From assembly GCA_943914515.1 (NCBI GenBank), contig CALUCI010000002.1, positions 1 through 64,000 on the forward strand: DNA of 64,000 nt. Reading direction: 5' to 3'. The notes under the pieces are model-generated. The model did no database searches. It saw only the letters and a program-made list of their open reading frames with translations, and was not told the origin of the DNA. Position numbers and translations under genes: made by a program. Source of the DNA: an uncultured Pseudomonas sp. Lineage in GTDB: Bacteria; Pseudomonadota; Gammaproteobacteria; Pseudomonadales; Pseudomonadaceae. This document shows, one piece after another, positions 51,053 through 60,031 of this stretch; the first letter of the stretch is position 1, and each line of letters begins with the position of its first letter.

Positions 51053-52684
51053 ATGGGCAGCAGTGGAAATCCAGAAACCTGGGCAGTAGGAGAACGAGAC
51101 ACGGTCATCGACGCGCTAGAACGCGCGGTGGCAAGGCATCCAGCGCGTATACTGCTGGATTTCAGCGGTGAGTTGTACACATACGAAGAGGTTGACTCAC
51201 TTTCAACCAAAATGGCCAATGCCCTGGCCACGCTCGGCATCAAGCCGGGTGAAACCGTGCTGACCATGCTCGATAACAACATCGATGCGGTCATCACCTG
51301 GCTGGCCATCAACAAATTGCGTGCGGTGAGCGTGCCGATCAACACCGCGCTCAAAGGCGAGTTTTTGCGACACCAGATCGTCGACACCGGCACCTCGCTG
51401 GTGATCTGCGAGGCAGCCTACCTAAAGCGCATCACATCGCTGGCAGAACAACTGCATGACGTGCAGCACATTCTGCATCGCGGTGCGCTCGATAGCGTGG
51501 TCGAGTGCCCGATTCGCATCACGACACTGGACAGCTTCCGCGGCGAGGACACCACCCCACTCGCCAACAAGCCGCAACCGTCCGACCTCGCATGTTTGAT
51601 CTATACCTCGGGCACGACCGGCCCGTCCAAAGGCTGCATGATCAGCTACAACTTCATGTGCAACCTGGCTCGCCTTCAATTGCGCGCCGGCCCTGCCAGC
51701 GCCGACGACGTCACCATCACGCCGCTGCCGTTGTTCCACATGAACGCCCTGTGCGTGTCGATAATCGCCAGCATCCTGGTAGGTGCACGCGCTGCCATAC
51801 TGCCGCGTTTCTCGGTGTCAGGCTTCTGGCAGGAGGTGGAGCGCTCGGGTGCCACCATCGCCTCGATTCTCGGCGGGATGGGCGGCTTGCTCGCCCAGGC
51901 GCCCGACAACGAAGCCATGTTGCGCTGCGTGGGGCAGATCCACACCGCTCGCGGCAACCCCTATACCGAAGAAACCAAAAAGATCTGGCGCGAACGCTTC
52001 GGCACGCCCCTGGTAGGCGGCAATGGCTATGGACTTACCGAAGCCTGCGTGATCACCTCGCTGGCCGCCGGCGAATACGCCGCGCCGGGATCCTCGGGCA
52101 AACGCATTGCCGACTTCGATGTACGCATCGTCGACGACCTGGACCAGGAAGTACCACCCGAAACCGCCGGTGAAATCGTGGTACGCCCTCAGCGCCCGGA
52201 CATCATGTTCCAAGGCTACTGGCGCCGGCCCGAGGACACCCAGAAACTGATGCGCAACATGTGGTTCCACACCGGCGACATCGGCAAGTTCGATAATGAC
52301 GGCTTCTTCTACTTTGTGGACCGCAAAAAGGACTACCTGCGCCGCCGCGGCGAGAACATCTCCAGCTTCGAAATGGAAGCCGCCTTCAGCGTACACCCGG
52401 CGCTGGCCGAGGTAGCGGTCCATGCGGTGCCATCCGACAAGGGTGAGGATGATGTGAAAGTCACGGCGGTATTGCATGAAGGCGCCACGCTGCAGCCCGA
52501 AGATCTGTTCCATTGGGCAGTGGATTCAGTGCCCTACTACGCCCTGCCTCGCTATATCGAGTTTCGCGAAAGCTTGCCGAAGAACCCGCAGGGCCGAGTA
52601 TTGAAATACCTGCTGCGCGACGAAGGCAAAACCCTTGCAACATGGGACCTGGAAACCACTTCGATCAGCGTTGCAAAGAAGTAG
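51053..52684 (+). CDS. ditJ: acyl-CoA ligase (AMP-forming)
   Basis: A 543-residue ANL-superfamily ligase. The P-loop is LIYTSGTTGPSKG near 183, the aromatic A5 motif GNGYGLTEA near 322, the hinge region FYFVDRKKDYLRRRGENIS near 425, and the C-terminal Lys lies in KNPQGRVLKYLLR. The N-terminal part resembles CaiC-like ligases. In the island it would activate a diterpenoid carboxylate or a ring-cleavage acid as a CoA ester, which the later CoA enzymes need. GGAG lies 9 bases before the ATG. Transcribed away from tetR and ended by a strong terminator. Confidence 0.9.
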   Translation: MGSSGNPETWAVGERDTVIDALERAVARHPARILLDFSGELYTYEEVDSLSTKMANALATLGIKPGETVLTMLDNNIDAVITWLAINKLRAVSVPINTALKGEFLRHQIVDTGTSLVICEAAYLKRITSLAEQLHDVQHILHRGALDSVVECPIRITTLDSFRGEDTTPLANKPQPSDLACLIYTSGTTGPSKGCMISYNFMCNLARLQLRAGPASADDVTITPLPLFHMNALCVSIIASILVGARAAILPRFSVSGFWQEVERSGATIASILGGMGGLLAQAPDNEAMLRCVGQIHTARGNPYTEETKKIWRERFGTPLVGGNGYGLTEACVITSLAAGEYAAPGSSGKRIADFDVRIVDDLDQEVPPETAGEIVVRPQRPDIMFQGYWRRPEDTQKLMRNMWFHTGDIGKFDNDGFFYFVDRKKDYLRRRGENISSFEMEAAFSVHPALAEVAVHAVPSDKGEDDVKVTAVLHEGATLQPEDLFHWAVDSVPYYALPRYIEFRESLPKNPQGRVLKYLLRDEGKTLATWDLETTSISVAKK

Positions 52685-52703
52685 CGGTTGTATCCGGTAC
52701 AAA

Positions 52704-52729
52704 AAAAGCGCGGCACTCGCCGCGCTTTT
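52704..52729. terminator. bidirectional terminator between ligase and SDR
   Basis: AAAAGCGCGG and CCGCGCTTTT pair over a short loop, with A7 before and T4 after. It lies between convergent genes. Confidence 0.78.
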
Positions 52730-52740
52730 CATTTGCTCCT

Positions 52741-53541
52741 TCAGTATTCGCGCACGGAAATGTCTTTGGGGCGAGAGTTGTAGCCAGGCAGGTGCAATCC
52801 GCCGTCGACGTGAATGGTTTCACCGGTAATGAAGCGCGACATCTCACTGGCCAGGAAGACTACCACCGGGCCGATATCAGCTTCGGGCTCGCCACAACGC
52901 CCCAGCGGGCGCATGGAAGCGGACATTTCAGCGAAACCGGGGTTTTCTGCCGCCAGCTTGTGGAAAGTGGCGCCCATCGCGGTGGGTGCGATGGCATTGG
53001 TGCGAATGTTGAAGCGCCCCCACTCGGAGGCAGCGCTGCGGGTCAGCCCGACGATGGCCGACTTTGCCGTGTTGTAGTCGCCATGCAGCCAGGCACCGAT
53101 CTCGATATCGATCGAGTAGAAATTGATGATCTTGCCGCCGCCACGCGCCTTCATGTGCGGGAGCGCCGCCTTCATCGCCCACCAGGCTGCCCACACGGTC
53201 GAACCCAGGGTCTGCTCGAGCATGGCGTCGGTCTTGTCTTCCAGAAGTACGTTGGGTGTGGGCGCGAACGCGTTGTTGACCAGTATGTCCAGGCCACCGA
53301 ACTCATCGACGGCCAATTTCACAGCAGCTTCGATATCAGCTTTGCTGCAAACGTCCGTTCGGATGAACACCGCCCTGGCGCCAAGCGCCTTGAGCTCCGC
53401 CACCACAGCTTCCCCGCTGAGCTCATCCAGTTCGGCGACCACTACCGCAGCCCCCTCCTTGGCGAAATTAAGCGCGATACCTCGACCAATCCCGCCACCG
53501 GCGCCGGTAATCAGCGCGACCTGTTCGTTCAGCAGGGCCAT
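52741..53541 (-). CDS. ditI: short-chain dehydrogenase/reductase
   Basis: A 266-residue SDR with TGAGGGIGRG, NNAFAP (Phe in place of the usual Gly of NNAG), Ser in NFYSIDIEIG and the YNTAK active site. It would oxidise or reduce a hydroxyl/keto group on a ring intermediate. Divergent from the DUF2889 gene across a 100-bp spacer that holds the clearest short operator, TGAACA-N13-TGTTCA. Symbol from gene order. Confidence 0.83.
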   Translation of the reverse strand: MALLNEQVALITGAGGGIGRGIALNFAKEGAAVVVAELDELSGEAVVAELKALGARAVFIRTDVCSKADIEAAVKLAVDEFGGLDILVNNAFAPTPNVLLEDKTDAMLEQTLGSTVWAAWWAMKAALPHMKARGGGKIINFYSIDIEIGAWLHGDYNTAKSAIVGLTRSAASEWGRFNIRTNAIAPTAMGATFHKLAAENPGFAEMSASMRPLGRCGEPEADIGPVVVFLASEMSRFITGETIHVDGGLHLPGYNSRPKDISVREY

Positions 53542-53565
53542 AACCGCTCCTTTTCTTGTTTTTAG

Positions 53566-53590
53566 TGAACATAATAGTATTTAGTGTTCA
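53566..53590. promoter_or_regulatory. operator candidate 4 (perfect TGAACA-N13-TGTTCA)
   Basis: Two perfect 6-bp inverted half-sites 13 bases apart in the divergent ditI/DUF2889 spacer, 25-49 bp before the SDR start codon and 52 bp before the other gene. Confidence 0.65.
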
Positions 53591-53641
53591 AATATAGCTG
53601 ATTTCAGCGCCCCCTCACACCCCTTGCACAAGGACGCCAAG

Positions 53642-54385
53642 ATGACTGCTTTTCGACGCCGCGTAGACATTACTGCCAGCGCAGACCACGTTCGTGCGGC
53701 GCTGGAGGACGACTTTCATCACTTTCGCGTATGGGCCAACCACTGCGCGGGCCAGGTCACGGCCATCGGTGGCGAAGCGCTGCGCTACCCCTATTCCCTG
53801 TGCCCGCAGGCATGCGATCAACTGCAGGCACTGGTGGACATGCCGCTGGCGCGGATTGCGCATACGGTAACCCGGCAAACCGACGCCAGCCATCAGTGCA
53901 CCCACCTGCTCGACCTTGCCGGCCTGGCTATCGCGTCTGCTGCCCGCGGCATCTGTCGGCGACGCTACGCGATTCAGGTCGGGGCGCGTATCGACGGCCG
54001 TACCCGCGCACGCCTGACACGCGACGATGGGCTGGTCCTGAACTGGGAAATCAACGGCACGATGATCGAAAGCCCATCGCCTTATGCCGGCGTCAACCTT
54101 CGCGAAGGTATGGCACGCTGGGCACTCGGCACCCTAAGCGAAGACGTCGCCGAAGCGGCGCTGCTTCTGCGTCGCTGCACCCTCATCTCGATGGGACGCG
54201 CCTATAACCTTGACGAGCAGGTCCACGCCACTAGCAGCGGTCGCTGCTACAGCCAGCAAGCGGAACGCGCGGAACGGGCTCTGCGCATGAAGGGCTCGAC
54301 GCTGGATTTCAGCGACGAGCCGCAGGCCTTGTGCGCCCAGGACCAGACATGGCTACATGCCCGGCCCGACGGCCCTACGGCGTGA
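53642..54385 (+). CDS. DUF2889 protein
   Basis: A 247-residue protein whose start, FRRRVDITASADHVRAALEDDFHHFRV, matches DUF2889. No catalytic role is established. The family is found beside aromatic, steroid and terpene degradation genes. Conserved features here are CPQACDQLQALVDMPL and the DASHQCTHLLDLAGLAI segment with a Cys-His pair. No signal peptide. ATG 53642 follows AAGGACG. It converges on ditA2 with only 27 bp between the stops. Confidence 0.75.
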   Translation: MTAFRRRVDITASADHVRAALEDDFHHFRVWANHCAGQVTAIGGEALRYPYSLCPQACDQLQALVDMPLARIAHTVTRQTDASHQCTHLLDLAGLAIASAARGICRRRYAIQVGARIDGRTRARLTRDDGLVLNWEINGTMIESPSPYAGVNLREGMARWALGTLSEDVAEAALLLRRCTLISMGRAYNLDEQVHATSSGRCYSQQAERAERALRMKGSTLDFSDEPQALCAQDQTWLHARPDGPTA

Positions 54386-54412
54386 TACACCGCTTGGCCG
54401 CAGGCTCATTAC

Positions 54413-54988
54413 CTAGAGGAAGATAGCGAGGTTGGGTGTACCCAGTACCGCCTGGTCCAGAATGACCTCACGCCGTGACAGCTTGAACCCGGTAGCACCC
54501 AGCCGTAGTACATCGCGCCGCTCGCCGCTGATGATGTCCACGTGGTGGTCCTTGAAACGGCTTCGCGTCAGCAACAGGTAACTGGTCACCACGAACTCGT
54601 CGGATTTCTCCGTCTCTTCCACGAACACGTTGGTCACCAGCCGACGCGTACGCGAAGGCGGATCTTCTGCCCAGGCGCTCTTGCCGGACAAGCGCAGGAT
54701 GCGTCCCATCATTGAGCGGTAGTCGTCATGGTAGTGCTGCACGCTGCGCACGATTGTGGTTTTCAATTCCGAAGCCAGGCGCGTCTGGCGCAGCGGCACG
54801 GTGTACACCAGATCCGTGTCCAGGCGCTCGGCCCATTCCTGAAGGCGAATCTGGTCGAGCAAGGTGGCCTCCTCGTAAAGGAAGGTCACCACATCGTTGT
54901 AGACCGGCGACCCCACCGGCACTCGCCGCGTACCGACCGGGGAGCCTGGCTGGATATCCTCCACGCCGCGTTGCTGAACCTGCGTCAT
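54413..54988 (-). CDS. ditA2: ring-hydroxylating dioxygenase, small (beta) subunit
   Basis: A 191-residue NTF2/SnoaL-fold subunit with FLYEEATLLDQIRLQEWAERL, the usual N-terminal beta-subunit pattern, and SRTRRLVTNVFVEE. It has no cofactor and supports the alpha3beta3 hexamer. GAGGAA lies 8 bases before ATG 54988, so I exclude the two extra codons upstream. It lies 98 bp downstream of the alpha-subunit gene. Confidence 0.85.
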   Translation of the reverse strand: MTQVQQRGVEDIQPGSPVGTRRVPVGSPVYNDVVTFLYEEATLLDQIRLQEWAERLDTDLVYTVPLRQTRLASELKTTIVRSVQHYHDDYRSMMGRILRLSGKSAWAEDPPSRTRRLVTNVFVEETEKSDEFVVTSYLLLTRSRFKDHHVDIISGERRDVLRLGATGFKLSRREVILDQAVLGTPNLAIFL

Positions 54989-55086
54989 GAGCAATTCCTC
55001 ATTATTGTTCTTGTACCTGGATAGTGACGACTTGAAGGGTGAGCGTGCAGAAAGGGTCGCCGACGAAGGCGCCCCTCCCCCCGCAC

Positions 55087-56487
55087 TTACTTCTCGTCAG
55101 AGGCGGTCATCAGTTCGTGCCAATACAGCCACCAGTGCCACTGGGTATCGTCCTTGGTAAACCCTTCGTTGACGATGCCAGGGCCCGGCCAACCTTCAGG
55201 TGCGCCGGTCTCGTAACAGGCCTGGTACTTGAGCGTGCTCTTGCGTCCCATCGCCCCTTTGGCGGCTAGCGTCATGTGCGGCCAGGTGTCGGAGTCATCC
55301 TGCTCGACCATGCCAGAGGTGCCGAACAGCTGGATGGTCTGCTTGAGCATCTTGTCACGCAACTCCGGTGGCGCATCCTTCTCGGCGAATATCCAGTTAA
55401 CGAACTCCAGCTTGTCCGGGCCTTGCGGTACATAGGCATGCATGGTCATGGAGCCCACTACACTGCCGTCAGGCTGGGGAATGTAGACAAAGCCAAAGAG
55501 AATGTTCGGGAACATGCCACCGACTTGCGGCGGCATGCTGGTAAGGACCTGGAGTTGCTCATCAGTGAGGTTACGCGCCAGTTGCTCGACCATACCGGCG
55601 GTCATGCCGGCGGGAGGCAGCGCTTCAAGCTTCTGCTGCACGCTGAGCTCGGCCGGATCCAGGCCGGTCAGGCGCTTGATCTTGCGGGCAAGGTCGATGC
55701 AACGCAACGCGTGACCATGAGGTGAGCTGACCTCCACACCGATCATTTCCGGGCTCAGGTCAGCGGTTTCACCTTCGCCCTTTTTAGCGTAATTGCCCAC
55801 CTCACCCAGCCAGCGGTGCAGCGTCAGGGTGTGGAAGCCATCGGCGGCCGATTGCTCACCCGCGGTTTTCCAATTGGCGTTGACGATGAAACGCTGGGGC
55901 GGGCCGAGCACTTCCATGCCCTTGTCGGAGCGACAGAACAGCATGTCGTAATACCACTTCGCGTCACCCAGGAACTCTTCGAAGGACGGTCCCTCAATGT
56001 TCCAGGTCGCGAAGACCAGCCCACCATAGAGCGTTACACGCGCCTTTTTAAGGCCCAGTTGCTCCTTGGGCATCATCTTGCCGTGCATGCACTCGCGCTC
56101 GACCGGCGAGCCGACAAAGTCGCCGTTGGGGCGGAAGGCCCAGCCGTGGTAGATGCATTTGTGAATCTGCGTGTTGCCGCAATCGGCGGTGGTGATGCGC
56201 ATGCCACGGTGCGGGCAGACGTTCAGGGTGACGAACACCTCGCCTTGCTTGCCGCGCGCCACAATCACCGAGTCAGACCCCAGGTCGCGGACCATGAAGT
56301 CCCCGGCGTTGGGGATTTCCGTTTCATGGCCCAACATTACCCAGATCTTGCCGAAGATCTTTTCCATCTCCAGCTCGTAAATCTCGTGATCAGACAACAC
56401 GCGCATTTGCACTTCACGTGTAGCGGGGTAGATGAGGTCCGAGACCTCCGTTCCATCAGACAATACGGGGCTTTTTCTTGTTAGCAT
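55087..56487 (-). CDS. ditA1: ring-hydroxylating dioxygenase, large (alpha) subunit
   Basis: A 466-residue Rieske oxygenase. The [2Fe-2S] ligands Cys91, His93, Cys111 and His114 (CPH...CIYH) and mononuclear iron ligands His219 and His224 with bridging Asp216 (DGFHTLTLH) are intact; a later Asp in DDSDTWPH completes the site. In P. abietaniphila DitA hydroxylates 7-oxodehydroabietic acid at C11-C12. The ferredoxin (ditA3) is not in the window and probably lies beyond the right edge with ditB. An AAGACA-N13-TGTATA site is 47-71 bp upstream. Confidence 0.9.
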   Translation of the reverse strand: MLTRKSPVLSDGTEVSDLIYPATREVQMRVLSDHEIYELEMEKIFGKIWVMLGHETEIPNAGDFMVRDLGSDSVIVARGKQGEVFVTLNVCPHRGMRITTADCGNTQIHKCIYHGWAFRPNGDFVGSPVERECMHGKMMPKEQLGLKKARVTLYGGLVFATWNIEGPSFEEFLGDAKWYYDMLFCRSDKGMEVLGPPQRFIVNANWKTAGEQSAADGFHTLTLHRWLGEVGNYAKKGEGETADLSPEMIGVEVSSPHGHALRCIDLARKIKRLTGLDPAELSVQQKLEALPPAGMTAGMVEQLARNLTDEQLQVLTSMPPQVGGMFPNILFGFVYIPQPDGSVVGSMTMHAYVPQGPDKLEFVNWIFAEKDAPPELRDKMLKQTIQLFGTSGMVEQDDSDTWPHMTLAAKGAMGRKSTLKYQACYETGAPEGWPGPGIVNEGFTKDDTQWHWWLYWHELMTASDEK

Positions 56488-56533
56488 GATTGCCTCCTGC
56501 TCAGGGTGTCACGGCGAATCCGCAACGAAATAT

Positions 56534-56558
56534 AAGACACTTTATTTATTTTTGTATA
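56534..56558. promoter_or_regulatory. operator candidate 5 (AAGACA-N13-TGTATA)
   Basis: ACA and TGT are 13 bases apart in a T-rich stretch between ditA1 and the FAH gene. The outer bases are less symmetric than in sites 1, 3 and 4, but the flanking TATAAGACACTTT closely matches TATATGACACTTTT of site 6. Confidence 0.5.
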
Positions 56559-56599
56559 CTTCATTCACACGCAAAAATTAGGTGGGTGGTCGGAGGGCG

Positions 56600-57601
56600 T
56601 CAAACATCCGAGGCCCGCTCCTGACCCACCTGGGTGCGCAACACACCAATACCGTCGATTTCCAGCTCAACCACGTCGCCACGCTTGAGATAGCGAAGTT
56701 GCTCGAGACCGCAGCCGTTGCCCACCGTACCGGAACCCAGAAACTCCCCTGGATAAAGGGTTTCCGAGCGGGACACATGGGCAATGACATCTTCAAACCG
56801 CCAGCGCATGTCGCGGGTATTGCCGCGCCCCCACTCCTCGCCGTTGACCCGGGCAACCATATTCAGGTCATAGGGGTCGCCCAGTTCATCCACGGTTACC
56901 AGGCAGGGTCCCATGATGTTGGCGGTATCGAAGTCCTTACTCTTGGCAGGGCCAAGCATGCCGGGCATCTCCAGAGCCTGGGCATCGCGGGCGCTCATGT
57001 CGTTGAAGATGGTGTAGCCAACGATATGCGCGCCAGCAGCGTCACGAGTGATGTCCTTGCCGCGCTTGCCGATGTAGCACCCGAACTCCAGCTCGAAATC
57101 CATCGCGCGGCTGAAGCTCGGCCACTGGAACTCATCGTCGATACCCACCACCGCAAAGCGATTGCCTTTGTAGTAAATGGGTTGCTTGTTGAAGGTCTCG
57201 ATCACCCGATCATCGGCACGGGTATTCATGGCCTTGAGGGTGGCCTCGGGGTCTTCGGTACGCAGCGCGCGGGCACGGCGTGCCGCAGCAAAACTCTGGC
57301 GCAGGTGCAACTCGAAACAGGAGCAATCGCGCATTTGCGGCGGTGGCTGGATCGGTGCGCGCAGCTTGACACTGGCGCGCTCCAGCACCGCTGCCGAAGG
57401 CGCCTTGGTAATAAGGGAGCGCGCCAGTTCCAGTGCCGTCTCACCGCCTTCGACCAGGGCGAGAATACTGCCCAGGGCGGCGCTGTCGCGTCCTTCCAGA
57501 ACGCGATAGGCGGTCAGCAGATCAAGTACCTTCTGGTCCTGATCGAGCAGCGCGCCAGCACGGTCCACGCCATTGGCGTCGGTATAGGTGACCAGCCTCA
57601 T
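56600..57601 (-). CDS. ditH: fumarylacetoacetate hydrolase family protein
   Basis: A 333-residue FAH protein of the longer type (N-terminal domain to about 85, then the FAH barrel). Metal and active-site segments: DFELEFGCYIGKRG, YTIFNDMSARDAQ and ETLYPGEFLGSGTVGNG. It likely hydrolyses or isomerises the ring-cleavage product made by the extradiol enzyme. ATG overlaps the stop of the SDR gene upstream (ditG), giving a two-gene unit. Symbol from order and family. Confidence 0.82.
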   Translation of the reverse strand: MRLVTYTDANGVDRAGALLDQDQKVLDLLTAYRVLEGRDSAALGSILALVEGGETALELARSLITKAPSAAVLERASVKLRAPIQPPPQMRDCSCFELHLRQSFAAARRARALRTEDPEATLKAMNTRADDRVIETFNKQPIYYKGNRFAVVGIDDEFQWPSFSRAMDFELEFGCYIGKRGKDITRDAAGAHIVGYTIFNDMSARDAQALEMPGMLGPAKSKDFDTANIMGPCLVTVDELGDPYDLNMVARVNGEEWGRGNTRDMRWRFEDVIAHVSRSETLYPGEFLGSGTVGNGCGLEQLRYLKRGDVVELEIDGIGVLRTQVGQERASDV

Positions 57602-58299
57602 ACCCGACCGCTCACGGGCAACAAAGCGCCGGTCATGGCGGCCGCTTCATCGGACAACAAGAACGCGACCACCCCCGACAGTGCCTGGGGGGTCACCCAG
57701 CGGCTGCTGTCGGCGTCGGGCATGTCGGCGCGATTGGCTGGGGTGTCGATGATGCTGGGCAACACCGCGTTCACCGTCACGCCACGGTCTTTCAGCTCTT
57801 CGGCCAGGGCTTCGGTCAGGCGGGCCACACCCGCCTTGGAGGCGGCATAGGCGCCCATGCCGGCTGCGGCCTTGACCGATGCCAGCGCGCCGATATTGAC
57901 GATTCGCCCGGCGCGGGATCGCAGCAGGTAGGCCAGTGCCGACTGAGCACTGACCACGGCGGTGCGCACGTTCATCTGGTACAGGCGGTCCCAGGTGTTG
58001 AGGCTACCGCCTTCGAGGGTTTCCCAGGAAAACCCGCCGGCGACATTGACCAGGCCATCAATGCCGCCCCAGTGCGCGGCCGCCTGCTCGAATGCGCCAG
58101 CAGCCGACTCGGCCGAGGTCAGGTCGACTCCACCGAGGCACAGCAGGTTCTGCGTCGCCAGCAGATCAGCAGGCACCTCGCTGCGATCCAGCAGGATCAC
58201 CCGCGCACCCTGCGCCAACAGGTACTTGCCCAGCGCACTACCCAAGGCGCCGAAGCCGCCCGTGACGACTACCCTTTTGTCCAGTAATGACTGGGACAT
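57598..58299 (-). CDS. ditG: short-chain dehydrogenase/reductase
   Basis: A 233-residue SDR with TGGFGALG, NVAGG, Ser-region NIGALASVKA and YAASK. It is short for the family because the C-terminal region ends soon after MTGALLPVSG. Start 58299 follows GAGGATG; the upstream 30 codons overlap the promoter. It is divergent from the DUF35/thiolase-like pair and shares an operator candidate with it. Confidence 0.83.
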   Translation of the reverse strand: MSQSLLDKRVVVTGGFGALGSALGKYLLAQGARVILLDRSEVPADLLATQNLLCLGGVDLTSAESAAGAFEQAAAHWGGIDGLVNVAGGFSWETLEGGSLNTWDRLYQMNVRTAVVSAQSALAYLLRSRAGRIVNIGALASVKAAAGMGAYAASKAGVARLTEALAEELKDRGVTVNAVLPSIIDTPANRADMPDADSSRWVTPQALSGVVAFLLSDEAAAMTGALLPVSGRV

Positions 58300-58363
58300 A
58301 GCCACATCCTCTTGTTGTTTTACCGTGCGAACGGTCGATTCGTGCTTTCTCTGGCGGCAATAT

Positions 58364-58388
58364 ATGACACTTTTCCAAAATATGTGCA
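58364..58388. promoter_or_regulatory. operator candidate 6 (ATGACA-N13-TGTGCA)
   Basis: Half-sites ACA and TGT again 13 bases apart in the divergent ditG/DUF35 spacer. Its left half matches site 5 closely (TAT.TGACACTTT). Confidence 0.52.
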
Positions 58389-58433
58389 AATGATACTGTG
58401 TGACTCCACGTCAAACATTCACCCGGACTGCTG

Positions 58434-58832
58434 ATGCCTAGAAAACTCCCTGCACTGAACGCCGACAACCGCGCCTTCTGGCAAGGCGGTGAAACGGGCC
58501 GTTTGCTGATACACCGCTGCGCGGCCTGCAGCCGCTACTTTCATCCGCCCGCCCCGCTCTGCCCGCATTGCGCAAGCTTCGAGGTGGCCCCCGAGCCGGT
58601 GTCCGGCCAAGGCAAGGTGCTCAGTTTCACCATCAACTACCAAGGTTGGGCGCCAGACCTGGAGGTGCCCTATGTCGTGGCGATCATCGAGCTGCCAGAG
58701 CAAGCCGGCCTGCAATTTGTCAGCAACGTAGTGGGCACACCGGTGACAGATGTACATATCGACATGCCGGTACAGGTCACCTTCCTCAATGTCGAGGATG
58801 TGTGGCTACCCCTGTTCGAGAGGGCTCAGTGA
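58434..58832 (+). CDS. DUF35 OB-fold/Zn-ribbon acyl-CoA-binding protein
   Basis: A 132-residue protein with an N-terminal rubredoxin-like zinc ribbon, Cys29/Cys32 (CAAC) and Cys43/Cys46 (CPHC), followed by an OB fold (GKVLSFTINYQGWAPD, PYVVAIIEL). In steroid and benzylsuccinate catabolism such proteins form complexes with thiolase-like Ltp2 or BbsB and are needed for C-C cleavage. Its TGA overlaps the ATG of the thiolase-like gene, as expected for complex partners. Confidence 0.87.
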   Translation: MPRKLPALNADNRAFWQGGETGRLLIHRCAACSRYFHPPAPLCPHCASFEVAPEPVSGQGKVLSFTINYQGWAPDLEVPYVVAIIELPEQAGLQFVSNVVGTPVTDVHIDMPVQVTFLNVEDVWLPLFERAQ

Positions 58833-60022
58833 TGTTCGATCATCGTTACGAAAAAGACGTGGCCATCACCGGCATCGGTCAGTCGGAAGTGGGCCGGCCG
58901 TCAGACAAGTCAGCCATGCGCCTGACCCTCGATGCCTGCCTGCAAGCCATTGCCGATGCCGGGCTACAGCGCAGCGATATCGACGGGGTGGCGTGCTGGC
59001 CGGGCGACAACAACAATGGCGACCCGTTTTCCCCGGTGGGGCCAAGCGCTCTGAAAAGTGCCCTGGGGCTCAACGTCAACTGGTTCGGCGCTGGCTACGA
59101 AGGACCTGGCCCCCTTGCCGGGGTGATCAACGGCGCCATGGCGATCGCTGCCGGACTGTGCAAGCACGTGCTGGTGTTTCGTACCATCACCGAAGCCTCG
59201 GCACGCGCGGTCAACCGGCAGGCCGGCGCACTGACCGCCAAGACCCAGGGCCGCGACAGCAGCTATGCATGGCAATGGTTCACGCCGTTCAATGTGCACT
59301 CAGGCATAAACCTGATGGCCCTGTACGCCCAGCGCCATTTTCATGAGTACGGCACTCGCGCCGAACAACTGGCGCAGATCGCGCTCACCTGTCGACGCAA
59401 CGCCATGCGCAACCCCAAGGCGGTTTACCGCACACCCATGACGATGGACGACTACATGGGTGCGCGAATGATCTCCTCGCCCCTGCGCCTGTTCGATTGC
59501 GATGTGCACTGCGATGCCTCTACCGCCATCGTCCTGTCGCGTCGCGATGTGGCCCAGGACTTGCCGAATACGCCAATCCGCATCGAAGCCATGGGTGCCG
59601 CGCTGAACCAGCCCTGGTCGTGGGACCAGATCTCACTGACCCGGATGGCCGCCTTCGATGTCGGTCAGATGATGTGGTCGCGCACCGACTACACCCCGCA
59701 GGACGTAGGCTCGGCGCAGTTGTACGACGGTTTCTCGATTCTGACCCTGATCTGGCTGGAAGCCTTGGGCCTGTGCCCCGTTGGCGAAAGTGGGGCCTTT
59801 GTCGAAGGCGGGGGGCGCATCGCGCTGCAGGGCAGCTTGCCGATCAACACCAACGGCGGGCAGTTGTCCGGCGGACGCACCCATGGCCTCGGCTATGTGC
59901 ACGAGGCGTGCTTGCAACTGTGGGGCCGCGCCGAAGGTCGGCAAACCCGCGATCATTGCGTCAGCACAGTGGCCGCGGGCGGCGGTCCCCTGGGAGGCAG
60001 CCTGCTGCTGGTACGCGAGTAG
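58832..60022 (+). CDS. ditF: thiolase-like / lipid-transfer (SCP-x, Ltp2-like) protein
   Basis: A 396-residue thiolase fold protein of the SCP-x thiolase class. Starts VAITGIGQSEVGR and ends VAAGGGPLGGSLLLVRE. I see no nucleophilic Cys in the position used by true thiolases (segment VFRTITEASA), while the GGRTHGLGYVHEACLQLWG segment resembles the active region of Ltp2. It may therefore be a retro-aldolase or other C-C lyase acting with the DUF35 partner. An open frame extends upstream to 58568, but the ATG overlapping the DUF35 stop is the true start. Confidence 0.85.
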   Translation: MFDHRYEKDVAITGIGQSEVGRPSDKSAMRLTLDACLQAIADAGLQRSDIDGVACWPGDNNNGDPFSPVGPSALKSALGLNVNWFGAGYEGPGPLAGVINGAMAIAAGLCKHVLVFRTITEASARAVNRQAGALTAKTQGRDSSYAWQWFTPFNVHSGINLMALYAQRHFHEYGTRAEQLAQIALTCRRNAMRNPKAVYRTPMTMDDYMGARMISSPLRLFDCDVHCDASTAIVLSRRDVAQDLPNTPIRIEAMGAALNQPWSWDQISLTRMAAFDVGQMMWSRTDYTPQDVGSAQLYDGFSILTLIWLEALGLCPVGESGAFVEGGGRIALQGSLPINTNGGQLSGGRTHGLGYVHEACLQLWGRAEGRQTRDHCVSTVAAGGGPLGGSLLLVRE

Positions 60023-60031
60023 CGGCGGGTT

